Of a stretch of DNA of 64,000 nt, positions 34,295-43,619 are shown piece by piece; the first letter of the stretch is position 1, and each line of letters opens with the position of its first letter. A program made the translations under genes and the position numbers. The stretch lies in the NCBI RefSeq assembly GCF_002502735.1, contig NZ_DAQC01000001.1:55229-119228 (forward strand), given 5' to 3'. This DNA is from Methanoregula sp. UBA64. GTDB taxonomy: Archaea; Halobacteriota; Methanomicrobia; Methanomicrobiales; Methanospirillaceae. A model generated the notes under the pieces. It was given only the letters and a program-made list of their open reading frames with translations. It had not been told where the DNA came from and made no database searches.

Positions 34295-36301
34295 ATGGAA
34301 AGCTTCGATCCCTTCTTCCCGTACAGCGAGTACCGCCCGCACCAGCGGGAGATGCTTGCATTTGCCGCAACGGTTGCCCGCGAAGGCGGGATCGGCATGA
34401 TCGACGCACCTACCGGCAGCGGCAAGTCGAGCGTGGTTGCCGCGCTCCTTGGCGAGCGGAAAGGGCGCCGGATCGTCATCGCTGTCCGGACCGTCAGCCA
34501 GCTTTCCACCTTTGTCCGGGAGCTCGCGCTCGTAAAAAAGAAACAGCCCTCTTTGAAAACCGTGTATCTCGTCGGGAAAAAGAGCATGTGCCTGCTCGGC
34601 GGCGAAGGGGACGTGTACCGCCGCTGCGAAGGGGTCAAGGCCCTCTCCTCGTCCCTGATGCGCGACCGGGCGGAACGGGGTGCCACCATCCCCATAAAAG
34701 ATCCCTTCATCGTCCAGCAGATCCGGAAAATGGACCGCGAGCACCCGCTCCTCTGCCCGTATTTTATCGCGAGCCGCCAGTTCGTGCCCGGGGACACCGG
34801 GGGAGTAAAGATGGTGCCCTCGGCTGCGGTGCGGTCGAAAGCAGAGAAGGTGCTTGCCGATCCGGTCCGGCCCCAGGAGATGACCGGGTTTGCCGGCGAG
34901 GTCTGCCCGTACGAGCTCGTGATGCACGCGGCAAAGAACGCGGACGTGATCATCCTCAACTACCACCACCTCTTCGACCAGGAGATCCGCGAGCAGCTCT
35001 ACGCGAACCTCAATGTCGAGGCGCAGGACGTGATGCTCTTAATCGACGAGGCGCATAACTGCGGGGACGCGATCCAGTCGATCGAGAGCATTGCGATCTC
35101 CTCTAAAGACGTAGAGCAGGCCACCCGCGAACTCATCGGCATGAAGAGGCTGTACAAAGGGGCCGACGCGGTCCGGCACGTCCTGCCCCGCCTGACGGAC
35201 TTTATCGCGGGCCTTGCAAACTCCCCCGAGCCCGAGGACTGGTTCGATCCGTCGATCTTCGACCGGATGATTGTCAAAGGATCGCTCTGGAAAGAGATGG
35301 ACGATATCGTCGACGAGCTCATGGGCCTTGCCGAGTCCATCCGGGACCGCAACCAGAAGGCCGGCGAGTTCCGCGAGACCGCGATCGAAAAGCTTACGAT
35401 CTTTTTGTACCGGCTCTCGCAGTCATCCCGGAACCCCGCGTTCCTTACCGTCTACAAAAAGTCCGAGGACGGGATCGTGCTCGAAGTGCGGAATATCGAT
35501 CCGTCCGCCCCCTTGACCGAGATCTGCTCCACGCACGCCTGCTGCATCATGATCTCGGGAACGCTCTCGCCGGTCGAGAGCTTCCGGCGCCTGTACTTCA
35601 ACGACGCGAAAGTGGCGGCCATGGCCCTCCCCAATGCATTCCCGAAGGAGAACCGGCTCGTCTGCTGCGCAACCGATATCACTACGGCCTACTCCCAGAG
35701 GCAGAGCGCCGAGAATTCGGAGAAGGTCGCGCAGTACATCGAGGCGTTTGCGGCACAGAAGAGCAACCGGGCGGTCTATTTCCCGAGCTACCAGATCCTC
35801 GAAACCTATGCGGCGCTGGTTACGCCCCGCCTGCGGCGCAAAAAGATCTACATCGAGCCCCGGGACGCCGCCAATGCCAGTGCCGCGCTCAACGAGTTCC
35901 TCTCGCTTCCCGCACAGGGAGACGCGGGCCTCCTCTTTGCGGTCTGCGGCGGGAAATGGAGCGAAGGGCTCGATTACCGGGGCGAGATGCTTGCCGGGGC
36001 AATGGTCGTGGGCCTGCCGCTTGCGCCGTTTAACCGGGTGCGGAGGATGGTGATCGAGTACTTCCGGCGCAGGTATGGCGAGGAAGGGGAGTTCATCTGC
36101 TACACGCTTCCCGCGATCAACAAGGCGCTCCAGGCACTGGGAAGGGTCCTGCGCACGCCCGAGGACCGGGGCGTGCTCGTATTCGGCGAGAAGAGGTTCC
36201 TGGAAAGAAGGGTGCGCCAGGCGCTTCCCGCGTGGATCCAGGAAGAGCTGGTGGAATGCGATCATGCAGCATTCCGGGAGCTGGTGACGAAATGGAAGTG
36301 A
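34295..36301 (+). CDS. XPD/Rad3-like DNA helicase with Fe-S cluster
   Basis: 668 residues from the ATG at 34295, chosen because the upstream in-frame stretch is proline- and histidine-rich and lacks homology. Walker A is APTGSGKSS and Walker B is LIDEAHNCGD (DEAH). Four cysteines between them (in KSMCLLGG, YRRCEGV, LLCPYF and EVCPYE) fit the [4Fe-4S] domain of superfamily 2 XPD helicases, which unwind DNA 5' to 3' in repair. The C-terminal helicase half includes SEGLDYRGE and ALGRVLR. MGMT overlaps its end by ten bases, which ties it to DNA repair. Confidence 0.93.
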   Translation: MESFDPFFPYSEYRPHQREMLAFAATVAREGGIGMIDAPTGSGKSSVVAALLGERKGRRIVIAVRTVSQLSTFVRELALVKKKQPSLKTVYLVGKKSMCLLGGEGDVYRRCEGVKALSSSLMRDRAERGATIPIKDPFIVQQIRKMDREHPLLCPYFIASRQFVPGDTGGVKMVPSAAVRSKAEKVLADPVRPQEMTGFAGEVCPYELVMHAAKNADVIILNYHHLFDQEIREQLYANLNVEAQDVMLLIDEAHNCGDAIQSIESIAISSKDVEQATRELIGMKRLYKGADAVRHVLPRLTDFIAGLANSPEPEDWFDPSIFDRMIVKGSLWKEMDDIVDELMGLAESIRDRNQKAGEFRETAIEKLTIFLYRLSQSSRNPAFLTVYKKSEDGIVLEVRNIDPSAPLTEICSTHACCIMISGTLSPVESFRRLYFNDAKVAAMALPNAFPKENRLVCCATDITTAYSQRQSAENSEKVAQYIEAFAAQKSNRAVYFPSYQILETYAALVTPRLRRKKIYIEPRDAANASAALNEFLSLPAQGDAGLLFAVCGGKWSEGLDYRGEMLAGAMVVGLPLAPFNRVRRMVIEYFRRRYGEEGEFICYTLPAINKALQALGRVLRTPEDRGVLVFGEKRFLERRVRQALPAWIQEELVECDHAAFRELVTKWK

Positions 36302-36768
36302 CCGGGGGTTCGTGCCGGCTCGGGCTCTGGCACGTGCATGTCTGGTGGGCGAACGATACCGTCCACCGGGTCAGGTTCTCGACCACCGGGCTCTCCGGCC
36401 CGGTGCCTGCACCGATCCTTCAGTACTGCGCCGGCCGCGTGGCCGACCTGTCGGGGCTTGCCACGATCGCCTGCGAAGGCGACACCCCGTCTGCCCGGAT
36501 CTACCAGGCTGTCCGCGCAGTCCCCTACGGGAGCACTGCAACCTATGGCGAGATCGCGGCGCAGGTCGGCACCTCTCCGCGTGCGGTTGGCCGGGCAATG
36601 GCAAACAACCCGACACCGCTTGTCGTGCCCTGCCACCGGATCGTGGCGGCGCACGGTATCGGCGGCTTCTCCCCGGCCCTCGAGATCAAGGAGCTGCTCC
36701 TTGCCCTGGAAAAAAAGGGCCTGGGAAAAGAGAGACAGAAGGCCCGGCAGCACCCGGGATCGCTCTGA
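36292..36768 (+). CDS. ogt: methylated-DNA--protein-cysteine methyltransferase
   Basis: 158 residues. The C-terminal domain contains the active-site PCHRIV, which takes the alkyl group from O6-alkylguanine, and the helix-turn-helix region ATYGEIAAQVGTSPRAVGRAM with the Arg finger. Start at 36292 is chosen because it lies within the last codons of the helicase with a GGAGCTGGTGA site before it. It works once per molecule. Translational coupling to an XPD-type helicase suggests both serve repair. Confidence 0.93.
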   Translation: MEVTGGSCRLGLWHVHVWWANDTVHRVRFSTTGLSGPVPAPILQYCAGRVADLSGLATIACEGDTPSARIYQAVRAVPYGSTATYGEIAAQVGTSPRAVGRAMANNPTPLVVPCHRIVAAHGIGGFSPALEIKELLLALEKKGLGKERQKARQHPGSL

Positions 36769-36843
36769 CGCGGGGGGGCGCGGGGCTATCGGTATATCTA
36801 ATTGCCATACGGGAGAATATATGTCCGTTTTTAGGTGCATGCA

Positions 36844-37770
36844 ATGAAGGTTCTCGTGCTGGGAGCAGGAGCGGTCGGGCTGTCGGTTGCAGCAAAACTC
36901 TCCCGCGTCTCTGAGGTCCATGCGGTGGCACGGAAAAAGACCGCCGATGCCATCAACGCCGGCGGGTTCCGGCTCACCGGCATCTGGGGAACGGACACGC
37001 ACCGGTTCAGTGTCTCGGATACCGTCCCCGCCGGCGCCCGGTACGATTATGCAATTATCACCTCCAAATCGAGGGACACCGATGCGATCTGCCGGGAGTT
37101 TGCCGCTACCCTCAAAGGTACCGAGACGGTCAGCCTCCAGAACGGGATAGGAAACGAGGAGATCATCAGTAAGTACACCGACCGGGTGATCGGTGGCATG
37201 ATCATCACCGGGTTTGAATGGGCCGGCGATGCCGCGGTCCATGTCTCGGTGGATGGCGGGCCGGCAAAGCTCGGGCGGTTCCCCACCGGCATGGACCGGC
37301 CGGTGGAACAGCTGGTCTCCCTCATGCAGGAAGCCGGGATCCGGGTTGAGGGCAGTCCTGCCATACGGTCCGACCTCTGGGGAAAGACCCTGTACAACTG
37401 TGCGCTCAACCCGCTCGGCGCGATCAATGGGGTGCCCTACGGGAAACTCGCCCATCCTGCGGCATGGAAGATCGTCGAATCGATCGTGAGGGAAGGCTAC
37501 CGTGTCGTGGCAGCGGAAGGTGTCGGACTCCCGTGCAAAACCGCGGACGAGTACCTCAGGTACCTGCACGACACCCAGCTCCCGGCAACGGCCGGGCACC
37601 ACTCCTCCATGCTTCAGGACCTGGGGAGGGGCCGGCCCACCGAGATCGATTTCTTAAACGGGGCGATCGTGGCAAAAGGAGCGATTCACGGTATCCCGAC
37701 CCCGGTGAATGCCTGCATCGTCAGCCTGGTAAAATTCCGGGAATCCCTGACCGGCAACGGAGACCCCTGA
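36844..37770 (+). CDS. panE: ketopantoate reductase family protein
   Basis: 308 residues. N-terminal Rossmann fold with GAGAVGLSVA binds NADP(H); catalytic residues fit KTLYNCALNPLGA (Lys and Asn). In archaea it makes pantoate for coenzyme A. The ATG at 36844 is chosen over the one at 36835 because AGGTG lies about nine bases before it. Its stop overlaps the next gene's ATG. A homologous dehydrogenase with another substrate cannot be ruled out, though the motifs fit PanE. Confidence 0.88.
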   Translation: MKVLVLGAGAVGLSVAAKLSRVSEVHAVARKKTADAINAGGFRLTGIWGTDTHRFSVSDTVPAGARYDYAIITSKSRDTDAICREFAATLKGTETVSLQNGIGNEEIISKYTDRVIGGMIITGFEWAGDAAVHVSVDGGPAKLGRFPTGMDRPVEQLVSLMQEAGIRVEGSPAIRSDLWGKTLYNCALNPLGAINGVPYGKLAHPAAWKIVESIVREGYRVVAAEGVGLPCKTADEYLRYLHDTQLPATAGHHSSMLQDLGRGRPTEIDFLNGAIVAKGAIHGIPTPVNACIVSLVKFRESLTGNGDP

Positions 37771-38372
37771 TGCGGTCCGCGGTCATCCTTGCCGGAGGCG
37801 AAGCGCGCCGGGCAAAAGGCCGGGAAAAATATTTCTTTACCTGCGAAGGAAAGACCTTCATTGAACGGCTGGTCGGGACGCTGGCGGATGTCACGGAAGA
37901 TATCGTGATTGTGGCCAGAAGCCCCGAGCAGTGTATCCGGTTCAAGGACCTCGGGGGGATCGCCTGCACAAGCGACATCCGCCAGGGGCTGGGCCCCATT
38001 GGCGGGCTCCATGCCGGCACCCTTGCCGTGAAAGGCGACGAGATCTTTGTCTGCGCCTGCGATATGCCGTTTGTGAACCCGGCGGTTATCGGGTATCTCT
38101 TCGAGGCCCTTGGTTCGTACGATGCTGCGATCCCCAAGTGGAACGAATGGATGTTCGAGCCGCTCCATGCAGTGTACCGCAGGCAGGCGCTCCTCTCCTA
38201 CCTGGAAAGCCACACCTCCCTCTCGCTCCGGTCCATGGTCCAGTCCCTCAATACCCGGTATATCCCGGTCGACGACCTCCGCAGGTTCGATCCGGATTTA
38301 AAGACATTTACCAACATCAACCAGCTCGACGAACTCGATCGCATCAACCGGTTCCCGGCGCCGGGTCATTGA
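37770..38372 (+). CDS. mobA: MobA-like molybdenum cofactor guanylyltransferase
   Basis: 200 residues. The nucleotide-binding start SAVILAGGEARRAKGREKY resembles the LAGGxSxRMGxxK signature with changes in the middle, and CACDMPFVNP gives the metal-binding Asp. MobA joins GMP to molybdopterin, needed for formate dehydrogenase and formylmethanofuran dehydrogenase of methanogens. Its ATG overlaps the panE stop (TGATG), so the two are coupled although the pathways differ. A general nucleotidyltransferase is the alternative. Confidence 0.82.
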   Translation: MRSAVILAGGEARRAKGREKYFFTCEGKTFIERLVGTLADVTEDIVIVARSPEQCIRFKDLGGIACTSDIRQGLGPIGGLHAGTLAVKGDEIFVCACDMPFVNPAVIGYLFEALGSYDAAIPKWNEWMFEPLHAVYRRQALLSYLESHTSLSLRSMVQSLNTRYIPVDDLRRFDPDLKTFTNINQLDELDRINRFPAPGH

Positions 38373-38430
38373 GATACGATCCCTGTCTTAAAAAAAAAAG
38401 GAAAAAAGCCGCAGGCGGGGTAATGCCGGA

Positions 38431-39195
38431 TCAGATGGTCTTCTTTCTGCCGCACGCGTCCCGCAGGTAGTGGCCGAATTCTGTTTTCTTGAGCATTTCC
38501 CCGTTAAAGACCGGGCCGTCGCGGCAGACACGGAGCCCGTCGGGGTCGATACAGCACGAGCCGCAGACCCCGATCCCGCATTTCATGTACCGGTGGAGCG
38601 AGAACTCGGCCTTTGCAAGGCTGCCTTTTGCATCGAGCCGGGTAAGGACTGCCCGCATCATCGGCTCCGGCCCGCAGACCGCGATCCGGTCGTACGTGGA
38701 AAGGTTCACTTCGTCGAAGAGATCCGTCACGTACCCGTGCACGCCCAGGCTTCCGTCGTCAGTCGCAATCAGCACGTCCGTGCTCTCGTCCAGCTGGTCG
38801 ACAAAGAGGAGTTCGTTTTCCGTCCGTGCGCCAAGAAGCATGGTCATTACGCAGTCGGATCTTGCCAGCGGCAGGAGCGGCGCTGCACCGACACCGCCGG
38901 CAATGGCGAGCATCTTTTCGCCTTTGGAGAAGCCGTTCCCGAGCGGTCCGCGGATGCCAAGCGGTGCTCCCGGGGCAAGGGCAAACATCGTTTCGGTTGC
39001 ATCGCCGACTTTCTGGACCGTGATGCTGTTTGCTGAAGAGAACGCCATGGGGATCTCGTCGGTCTTTGGCACCCAGACCATGGCAAACTGCCCCGCGGTA
39101 AAGGCAAATTCCGTATCGAAATAGAACGTCTTTACCGAGGGCGATTCGGTTTTTATCTCCGTTACGGTTACCTGTACGGGCATCTGGTCATCCAT
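38431..39195 (-). CDS. pyrK: dihydroorotate dehydrogenase electron-transfer subunit
   Basis: 254 residues. Ferredoxin-reductase-like FAD domain (GQFAMVWVP), NAD-binding GGVGAAPLLPLA, and a C-terminal [2Fe-2S] site CGIGVCGSCC followed by VCRDGP. It passes electrons from PyrD to NAD. The ATG at 39195 overlaps the end of pyrD by eight bases, so the subunits are made together; an ATG at 39183 is less likely because it has no binding site. Confidence 0.94.
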   Translation of the reverse strand: MDDQMPVQVTVTEIKTESPSVKTFYFDTEFAFTAGQFAMVWVPKTDEIPMAFSSANSITVQKVGDATETMFALAPGAPLGIRGPLGNGFSKGEKMLAIAGGVGAAPLLPLARSDCVMTMLLGARTENELLFVDQLDESTDVLIATDDGSLGVHGYVTDLFDEVNLSTYDRIAVCGPEPMMRAVLTRLDAKGSLAKAEFSLHRYMKCGIGVCGSCCIDPDGLRVCRDGPVFNGEMLKKTEFGHYLRDACGRKKTI

Positions 39196-40075
39196 GCGCA
39201 CACCCCACGATCTCTTCGGGCGCAACGCCGTTCTTCGCGTACAGCTCTTTTGCAATGGATTCGAAGATCCCGATGTCCTGCTGTACGGCGCTTCCTATCT
39301 CCACTGCCTGTGCCCCGGCCATCATCATCTCGATGACATTGTCCGCCGATGCGATGCCCCCGCAGCCGATAATGGGGATTTTGCAGGATTCGTAGAGTTC
39401 GTACACGCACCGGACCGCGATGGGAAAGACAGCCTTCCCGGAAAGTCCCCCGTACCGGTGCCCGAGGACCGGCTGCCGGAGTGCGGTCGAGATGCGCATG
39501 GCCTTTACCGTGTTGATGGCGACAATCGCTGTTGCCCCCCCGCGTTCCGCTGCTTTTCCGATAGACGCGATGTCGGTCACATTCGGGGTAAGTTTTACCC
39601 AGGTCGGCAGGCCAAGGGCGCTCACCGCACGTGTGCAGGCCTCGACGCGGGCCGGGTCGATGCCGATTGCGGCCCCGTACCCTTCCGCATGCGGGCAGGA
39701 GAGGTTGAGCTCGAAGCCGCACGCCGTTTCCTTAAACCACCCGGCAACTTCCGCAAATTCTTCCGCGTTCCCGCCAAAGATGCTCACGATCACCGGTTTC
39801 TTCTGGAGCCCTGCGAGCTCTTCGGTGAAATCCTTTGAAGGGTTCGGGAGGCCCATGGCATTCAGGAGCCCCTCATCGAGCACGGCCACGCAGGGGCCGG
39901 CATGCCCGCTCTTGGGTTCCGGTCCGATCGATTTCGTGACGACCCCGCCGGCTCCCCGGCTAAGCATCCTCTGAAGCGAAGCCCCCGTAGTCCCGAGCAC
40001 GCCGGCTGCGAGAAGGAGGTGGTTGTTGAGCTTCACGCCTCCAACGGTGACCGGGCCCGATCTGAGCTGAACCAT
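39188..40075 (-). CDS. pyrD: dihydroorotate dehydrogenase, catalytic subunit
   Basis: 295 residues, class 1B. FMN-binding barrel with NHLLLAAGVLGT, ELNLSCPHAEGYG, KLTPNVTDI and GCGGIASADNVIEMMMAGA. It oxidises dihydroorotate to orotate in pyrimidine synthesis and works with the adjacent PyrK. The ATG at 40075 gives the family's usual length. A TTTATTA box 25-30 bases before that ATG implies a very short or absent leader. Confidence 0.95.
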   Translation of the reverse strand: MVQLRSGPVTVGGVKLNNHLLLAAGVLGTTGASLQRMLSRGAGGVVTKSIGPEPKSGHAGPCVAVLDEGLLNAMGLPNPSKDFTEELAGLQKKPVIVSIFGGNAEEFAEVAGWFKETACGFELNLSCPHAEGYGAAIGIDPARVEACTRAVSALGLPTWVKLTPNVTDIASIGKAAERGGATAIVAINTVKAMRISTALRQPVLGHRYGGLSGKAVFPIAVRCVYELYESCKIPIIGCGGIASADNVIEMMMAGAQAVEIGSAVQQDIGIFESIAKELYAKNGVAPEEIVGCAHG

Positions 40076-40100
40076 TTCATCACACAATGGTCGCCGGAAA

Positions 40101-40107
40101 TAATAAA
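40101..40107 (-). promoter_or_regulatory. TATA box of pyrDK
   Basis: Reverse-strand CTTTATTATT, centred about 29 bases before the pyrD ATG, so transcription would start within a few bases of the coding region. Confidence 0.45.
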
Positions 40108-40195
40108 GGGCATCTTTTTTTACCCGGCCGGGCGGCTCTGGACGGTAGTCACTTAAGTCCCGGGTTGTATACCTAGTAATACAGGAAAAACGGCC

Positions 40196-41062
40196 ATGAC
40201 GCGTCTGGGAGTGCTCGGGGTGGGGAGGATTGGCGGCGAGGTCGCATACCTCGCGGCCCTGACCGGGCTCGCAGACGAGCTCGCACTCTACGACCGTACC
40301 GGAAGCCTGCTTCGGGCCCAGGTGCTCGATATTCAGCACACCGGTCTTCCGGTGGAGATCTCGACCTCTCCCAGGGACATCCTGGATGCAGAGGTCTGCG
40401 TTGTTGCGGCCGGCCTCCCACGGACACCGGATATCCGGACCCGGGCAGACCTGCTTGCCGCAAACCTCCCGGTCATACGGGAGTGCGGGGAGTTGTTAAC
40501 CGACTACCCCGGACTCCTTGTCTCGGTGACAAACCCCATGGACGTGAACAACTACTTCCTCCACCGCATTACCGGTATCCCGCGGGAGCGGTGCATCGGG
40601 TTTGGCGGCCAGCTGGACAGTGCCCGGTTCCATCTGGCCCTTGCCGGCCGGGGGATCGAAGGGCCGGCGGTCGTTCTTGGCGAGCACGGCGAGAACCAGG
40701 TGCCGGTCTTTTCCCGGCTGCCCGCGCCGGTCTCCGAAGAAAAACGCAGCGAGATCCTCCGCGATCTCCGGGGGGCGAGCATGGAAGTGATCCGGGGCAA
40801 GGGGGGAACGGTCTTTGGCCCGGCGTACCACATCGTGTCGCTGGTGCGGATGCTGCTCTCCGGTACGCAGGAGACGGTCCCCTGTTCTGCGGTTCTTGAC
40901 GGGGAATACGGTATCTCGGGCTGCTCGCTTGGCGTGCCGGTTCGGCTCGGGCGCGAAGGGATCAAAGAGATCGTGCAGTGGGATCTCGATCCCGCTGAAG
41001 CGGCGGCAATGGCGCAGGCAGGGGCGTTTGTCTCCGATCTCTGCCGGACGGTGGTGAAGTAA
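40196..41062 (+). CDS. mdh: malate/lactate dehydrogenase family
   Basis: 288 residues. GVLGVGRIGGEVA binds the dinucleotide, with Asp in ALYDR favouring NAD. The active-site His lies in LGEHGENQV and substrate-binding Arg residues in LPRTPDIRTRADL. It most likely interconverts malate and oxaloacetate in the partial citric acid pathway used for biosynthesis by methanogens. It is slightly shorter than usual. It is followed five bases later by polB. Confidence 0.9.
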   Translation: MTRLGVLGVGRIGGEVAYLAALTGLADELALYDRTGSLLRAQVLDIQHTGLPVEISTSPRDILDAEVCVVAAGLPRTPDIRTRADLLAANLPVIRECGELLTDYPGLLVSVTNPMDVNNYFLHRITGIPRERCIGFGGQLDSARFHLALAGRGIEGPAVVLGEHGENQVPVFSRLPAPVSEEKRSEILRDLRGASMEVIRGKGGTVFGPAYHIVSLVRMLLSGTQETVPCSAVLDGEYGISGCSLGVPVRLGREGIKEIVQWDLDPAEAAAMAQAGAFVSDLCRTVVK

Positions 41063-41066
41063 TCCT

Positions 41067-43532
41067 ATGCCGGCACAGGCCATCCGATCCGCAGAGATCC
41101 TGACCCTCCCGGCAACGGACGGGGAGTCCGGCACCGTAACGATTGCCATCAACCAGGTGGAGTACAGCAATGGTCCCGACGGGCCCGTTATCCATATCTT
41201 CGGCAGGGACGCCGAAGGGATGGCGCACCGGATCGATGTGACGGGATTTCTCCCGTATTTCTACGTGCCGGACGAGCAGGTGGGCCAGGCAGCTCCCCCG
41301 AATGTGACCATTGAACCGGAGACCGTGTACCGTTCCATCCGCGGCGAGAAACTCCGGCGGGTGTATACGGTCCGGCCCGGCGATGTGCGGGACCTAAGAG
41401 AGCGCTACCGGCATTTCGAAGCCGATATCCCGTTTGCAACGCGCTTTATGATCGACTGCGGGCTTACCGGTGCCGTGACTGTACAGAAAAACCCGGTGGA
41501 CTACCGGGCGATCGTGCCGGCCGAGTCAAATGCCCCGGCCCGGGTCTGCATGATCGATATCGAATGCGAAGACGAACGGGGGTTCCCGGATCCCCAGCGC
41601 GATGCGATCATCTGCATCACCTGCCACGACTCGTTCGATAACGATTATGTTACCTTCCTCTTTGGCGGTGCAAGCCTGCCTGGGGAGATCACGGACAAGG
41701 TTACGGCCGGCGGCCTGAAAAACGGCTGCTTTAAGACCGGCGCCCATACGATCTGCACGTATGCGGACGAGGTTGCCATGCTCCGGGCGTTCAGCGCGTA
41801 CATTGCCGGGCGCGACCCCGATGTCCTCTCGGGCTGGAACTTTGTCGAGTTCGATATGCCCTATATCACGGGCCGCATGGAAAAACTCGGGCTCTCGCCG
41901 GTGATGCTCGCCCGGCTGCCGGGCATGACCGAGCGAAATGCGCTCCGGGGCCGGGCGCTCTTCGATCTCCTCACCGGCTACAAGAAGATGCATTCGACCC
42001 TCAAGGAGTCCTACCGGCTCGATGCGGTGGCGCAGGAGGAAGTCGGGGAAAGCAAGGTCCGGTACACCGGCACGGTCTCCGATCTCTGGAAGAAGCAGCC
42101 GGCGCTGCTGGTCGAGTACAATTTCAAGGATGTCGAGCTCTGCGTGGCAATCGACAAAAAGGACAATATCGTCGGGTTCTACCGGGAGATCGCCCGGTAC
42201 GTGGGCTGCCCGCTCGACAAGACGCTCAACTCCTCAAGCGTGATCGATGTCTATATTTTAAGGAAGGCCCACGGGAAGTATGTCCTCCCCTCGAAGGGAT
42301 TTGCGAATGCCGAGGAGTTTGAAGGCGCGACCGTGTTCGAGCCGAGCAAGGGCGTGCGGGAGAACGTGATCGTCCTTGACTTGAAATCGCTCTACCCGAT
42401 GGCGATGATGACGATCAATGCCTCGCCCGAGACAAAGGATCCGGAGGGCGAACTGGTGGCCCCAAACGGCATCCGGTTCAGGAAGCACCCGGACGGGCTG
42501 ACCCGGAGCATCCTTTCGGAACTCTTAAAGGAGCGGGACGCGAGAAAGGCGCTCCGGAACACCTTCCCGTACGGTTCGCCGCAGTACCTTCTCTATGATA
42601 TGCAGCAGAACGTGCTCAAGGTGATCATGAACACGTACTACGGCGTCTCGGGCTACACCCGGTTCCGGCTCTTCGACCGGGAGATCGGTGCTGCCGTGAC
42701 CTCGGTGGGACGGGCGATCATCGAGCATACCCGGCGCATCATCGAACAGCAGGGCTACAAGGTGATCTATGGCGATACCGATTCCTGCATGGTGCAGATC
42801 CCGCCGCTCCCCCAGGATAAGACGATCGAGACAGCACGGATGCTTGAAAAGCAGCTCAATGCGAGTTACCAGGATTTCGCGCAAAAGGAGCTGCATGCCG
42901 ACACCCATTACTTCTCGATCAAGTTCGAGAAGATCTATGCCCGGTTCTTCCAGGCCGGAAAGAAGAAGCGGTACGCCGGCAGGCTTGTCTGGAAGGAGGG
43001 CAAGGACGCCGACCAGATCGATATCGTGGGTTTCGAGACGAAAAGGAGCGATACCCCGCAGATCACAAAAATCGTCCAGGGAAAAGTGATGGAGATGATC
43101 CTTTCCGGCGTCGAATATCCCGAGATCAAGGCATACCTCGGCGGCATTATCACGAAGTACCGGGCCGGGAAGTACTCGCTCGACGAGATAGGGATCCCCG
43201 GCGGGATAGGAAAGTCCCTGGACGATTACGAGACCGACGATGCGCAGGTGCGGGGCGCCCGGTACGCAAACCAGCACCTGCACACGGAGTTCGGCAAGGG
43301 CAGCAAGCCCAAAAGGATCTATATCAAGGCGGTCACCGGGAAGTATCCGAAGACCGATGTGCTCTGTTTCGAGTATGCCGACCAGGTGCCAAAAGAGTTC
43401 GTGCCCGACTGGGAACTGATGCTTCAAAAGACCATCGAGCAGCCGATCTCCCGGATCATCGAGGCGCTGGGGTGGACGTGGGACGATGTCGATCCTGCGC
43501 ATACCACGCTCGCCCAGTGGGGCTTTGGGTAA
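41067..43532 (+). CDS. polB: family B DNA polymerase
   Basis: 821 residues. Exonuclease motifs DIE in MIDIECED and YNFKDVELC; polymerase motifs LKSLYPMAMM, KVIMNTYYGVSGY and YGDTDS (the catalytic Asp pair) are all intact. It is a replicative or repair polymerase with 3'-5' proofreading. It begins five bases after mdh, so the two may share a transcript. Its end converges on uvrB. Confidence 0.97.
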   Translation: MPAQAIRSAEILTLPATDGESGTVTIAINQVEYSNGPDGPVIHIFGRDAEGMAHRIDVTGFLPYFYVPDEQVGQAAPPNVTIEPETVYRSIRGEKLRRVYTVRPGDVRDLRERYRHFEADIPFATRFMIDCGLTGAVTVQKNPVDYRAIVPAESNAPARVCMIDIECEDERGFPDPQRDAIICITCHDSFDNDYVTFLFGGASLPGEITDKVTAGGLKNGCFKTGAHTICTYADEVAMLRAFSAYIAGRDPDVLSGWNFVEFDMPYITGRMEKLGLSPVMLARLPGMTERNALRGRALFDLLTGYKKMHSTLKESYRLDAVAQEEVGESKVRYTGTVSDLWKKQPALLVEYNFKDVELCVAIDKKDNIVGFYREIARYVGCPLDKTLNSSSVIDVYILRKAHGKYVLPSKGFANAEEFEGATVFEPSKGVRENVIVLDLKSLYPMAMMTINASPETKDPEGELVAPNGIRFRKHPDGLTRSILSELLKERDARKALRNTFPYGSPQYLLYDMQQNVLKVIMNTYYGVSGYTRFRLFDREIGAAVTSVGRAIIEHTRRIIEQQGYKVIYGDTDSCMVQIPPLPQDKTIETARMLEKQLNASYQDFAQKELHADTHYFSIKFEKIYARFFQAGKKKRYAGRLVWKEGKDADQIDIVGFETKRSDTPQITKIVQGKVMEMILSGVEYPEIKAYLGGIITKYRAGKYSLDEIGIPGGIGKSLDDYETDDAQVRGARYANQHLHTEFGKGSKPKRIYIKAVTGKYPKTDVLCFEYADQVPKEFVPDWELMLQKTIEQPISRIIEALGWTWDDVDPAHTTLAQWGFG

Positions 43533-43619
43533 TCCCGTGTATGGGCTCCTTTTTTAATGGGCGGTCTTTTGCCGGACCCGGCAAATTCCGGGGTGCCGGG
43601 CGTACCCTTGCAGCCGCAC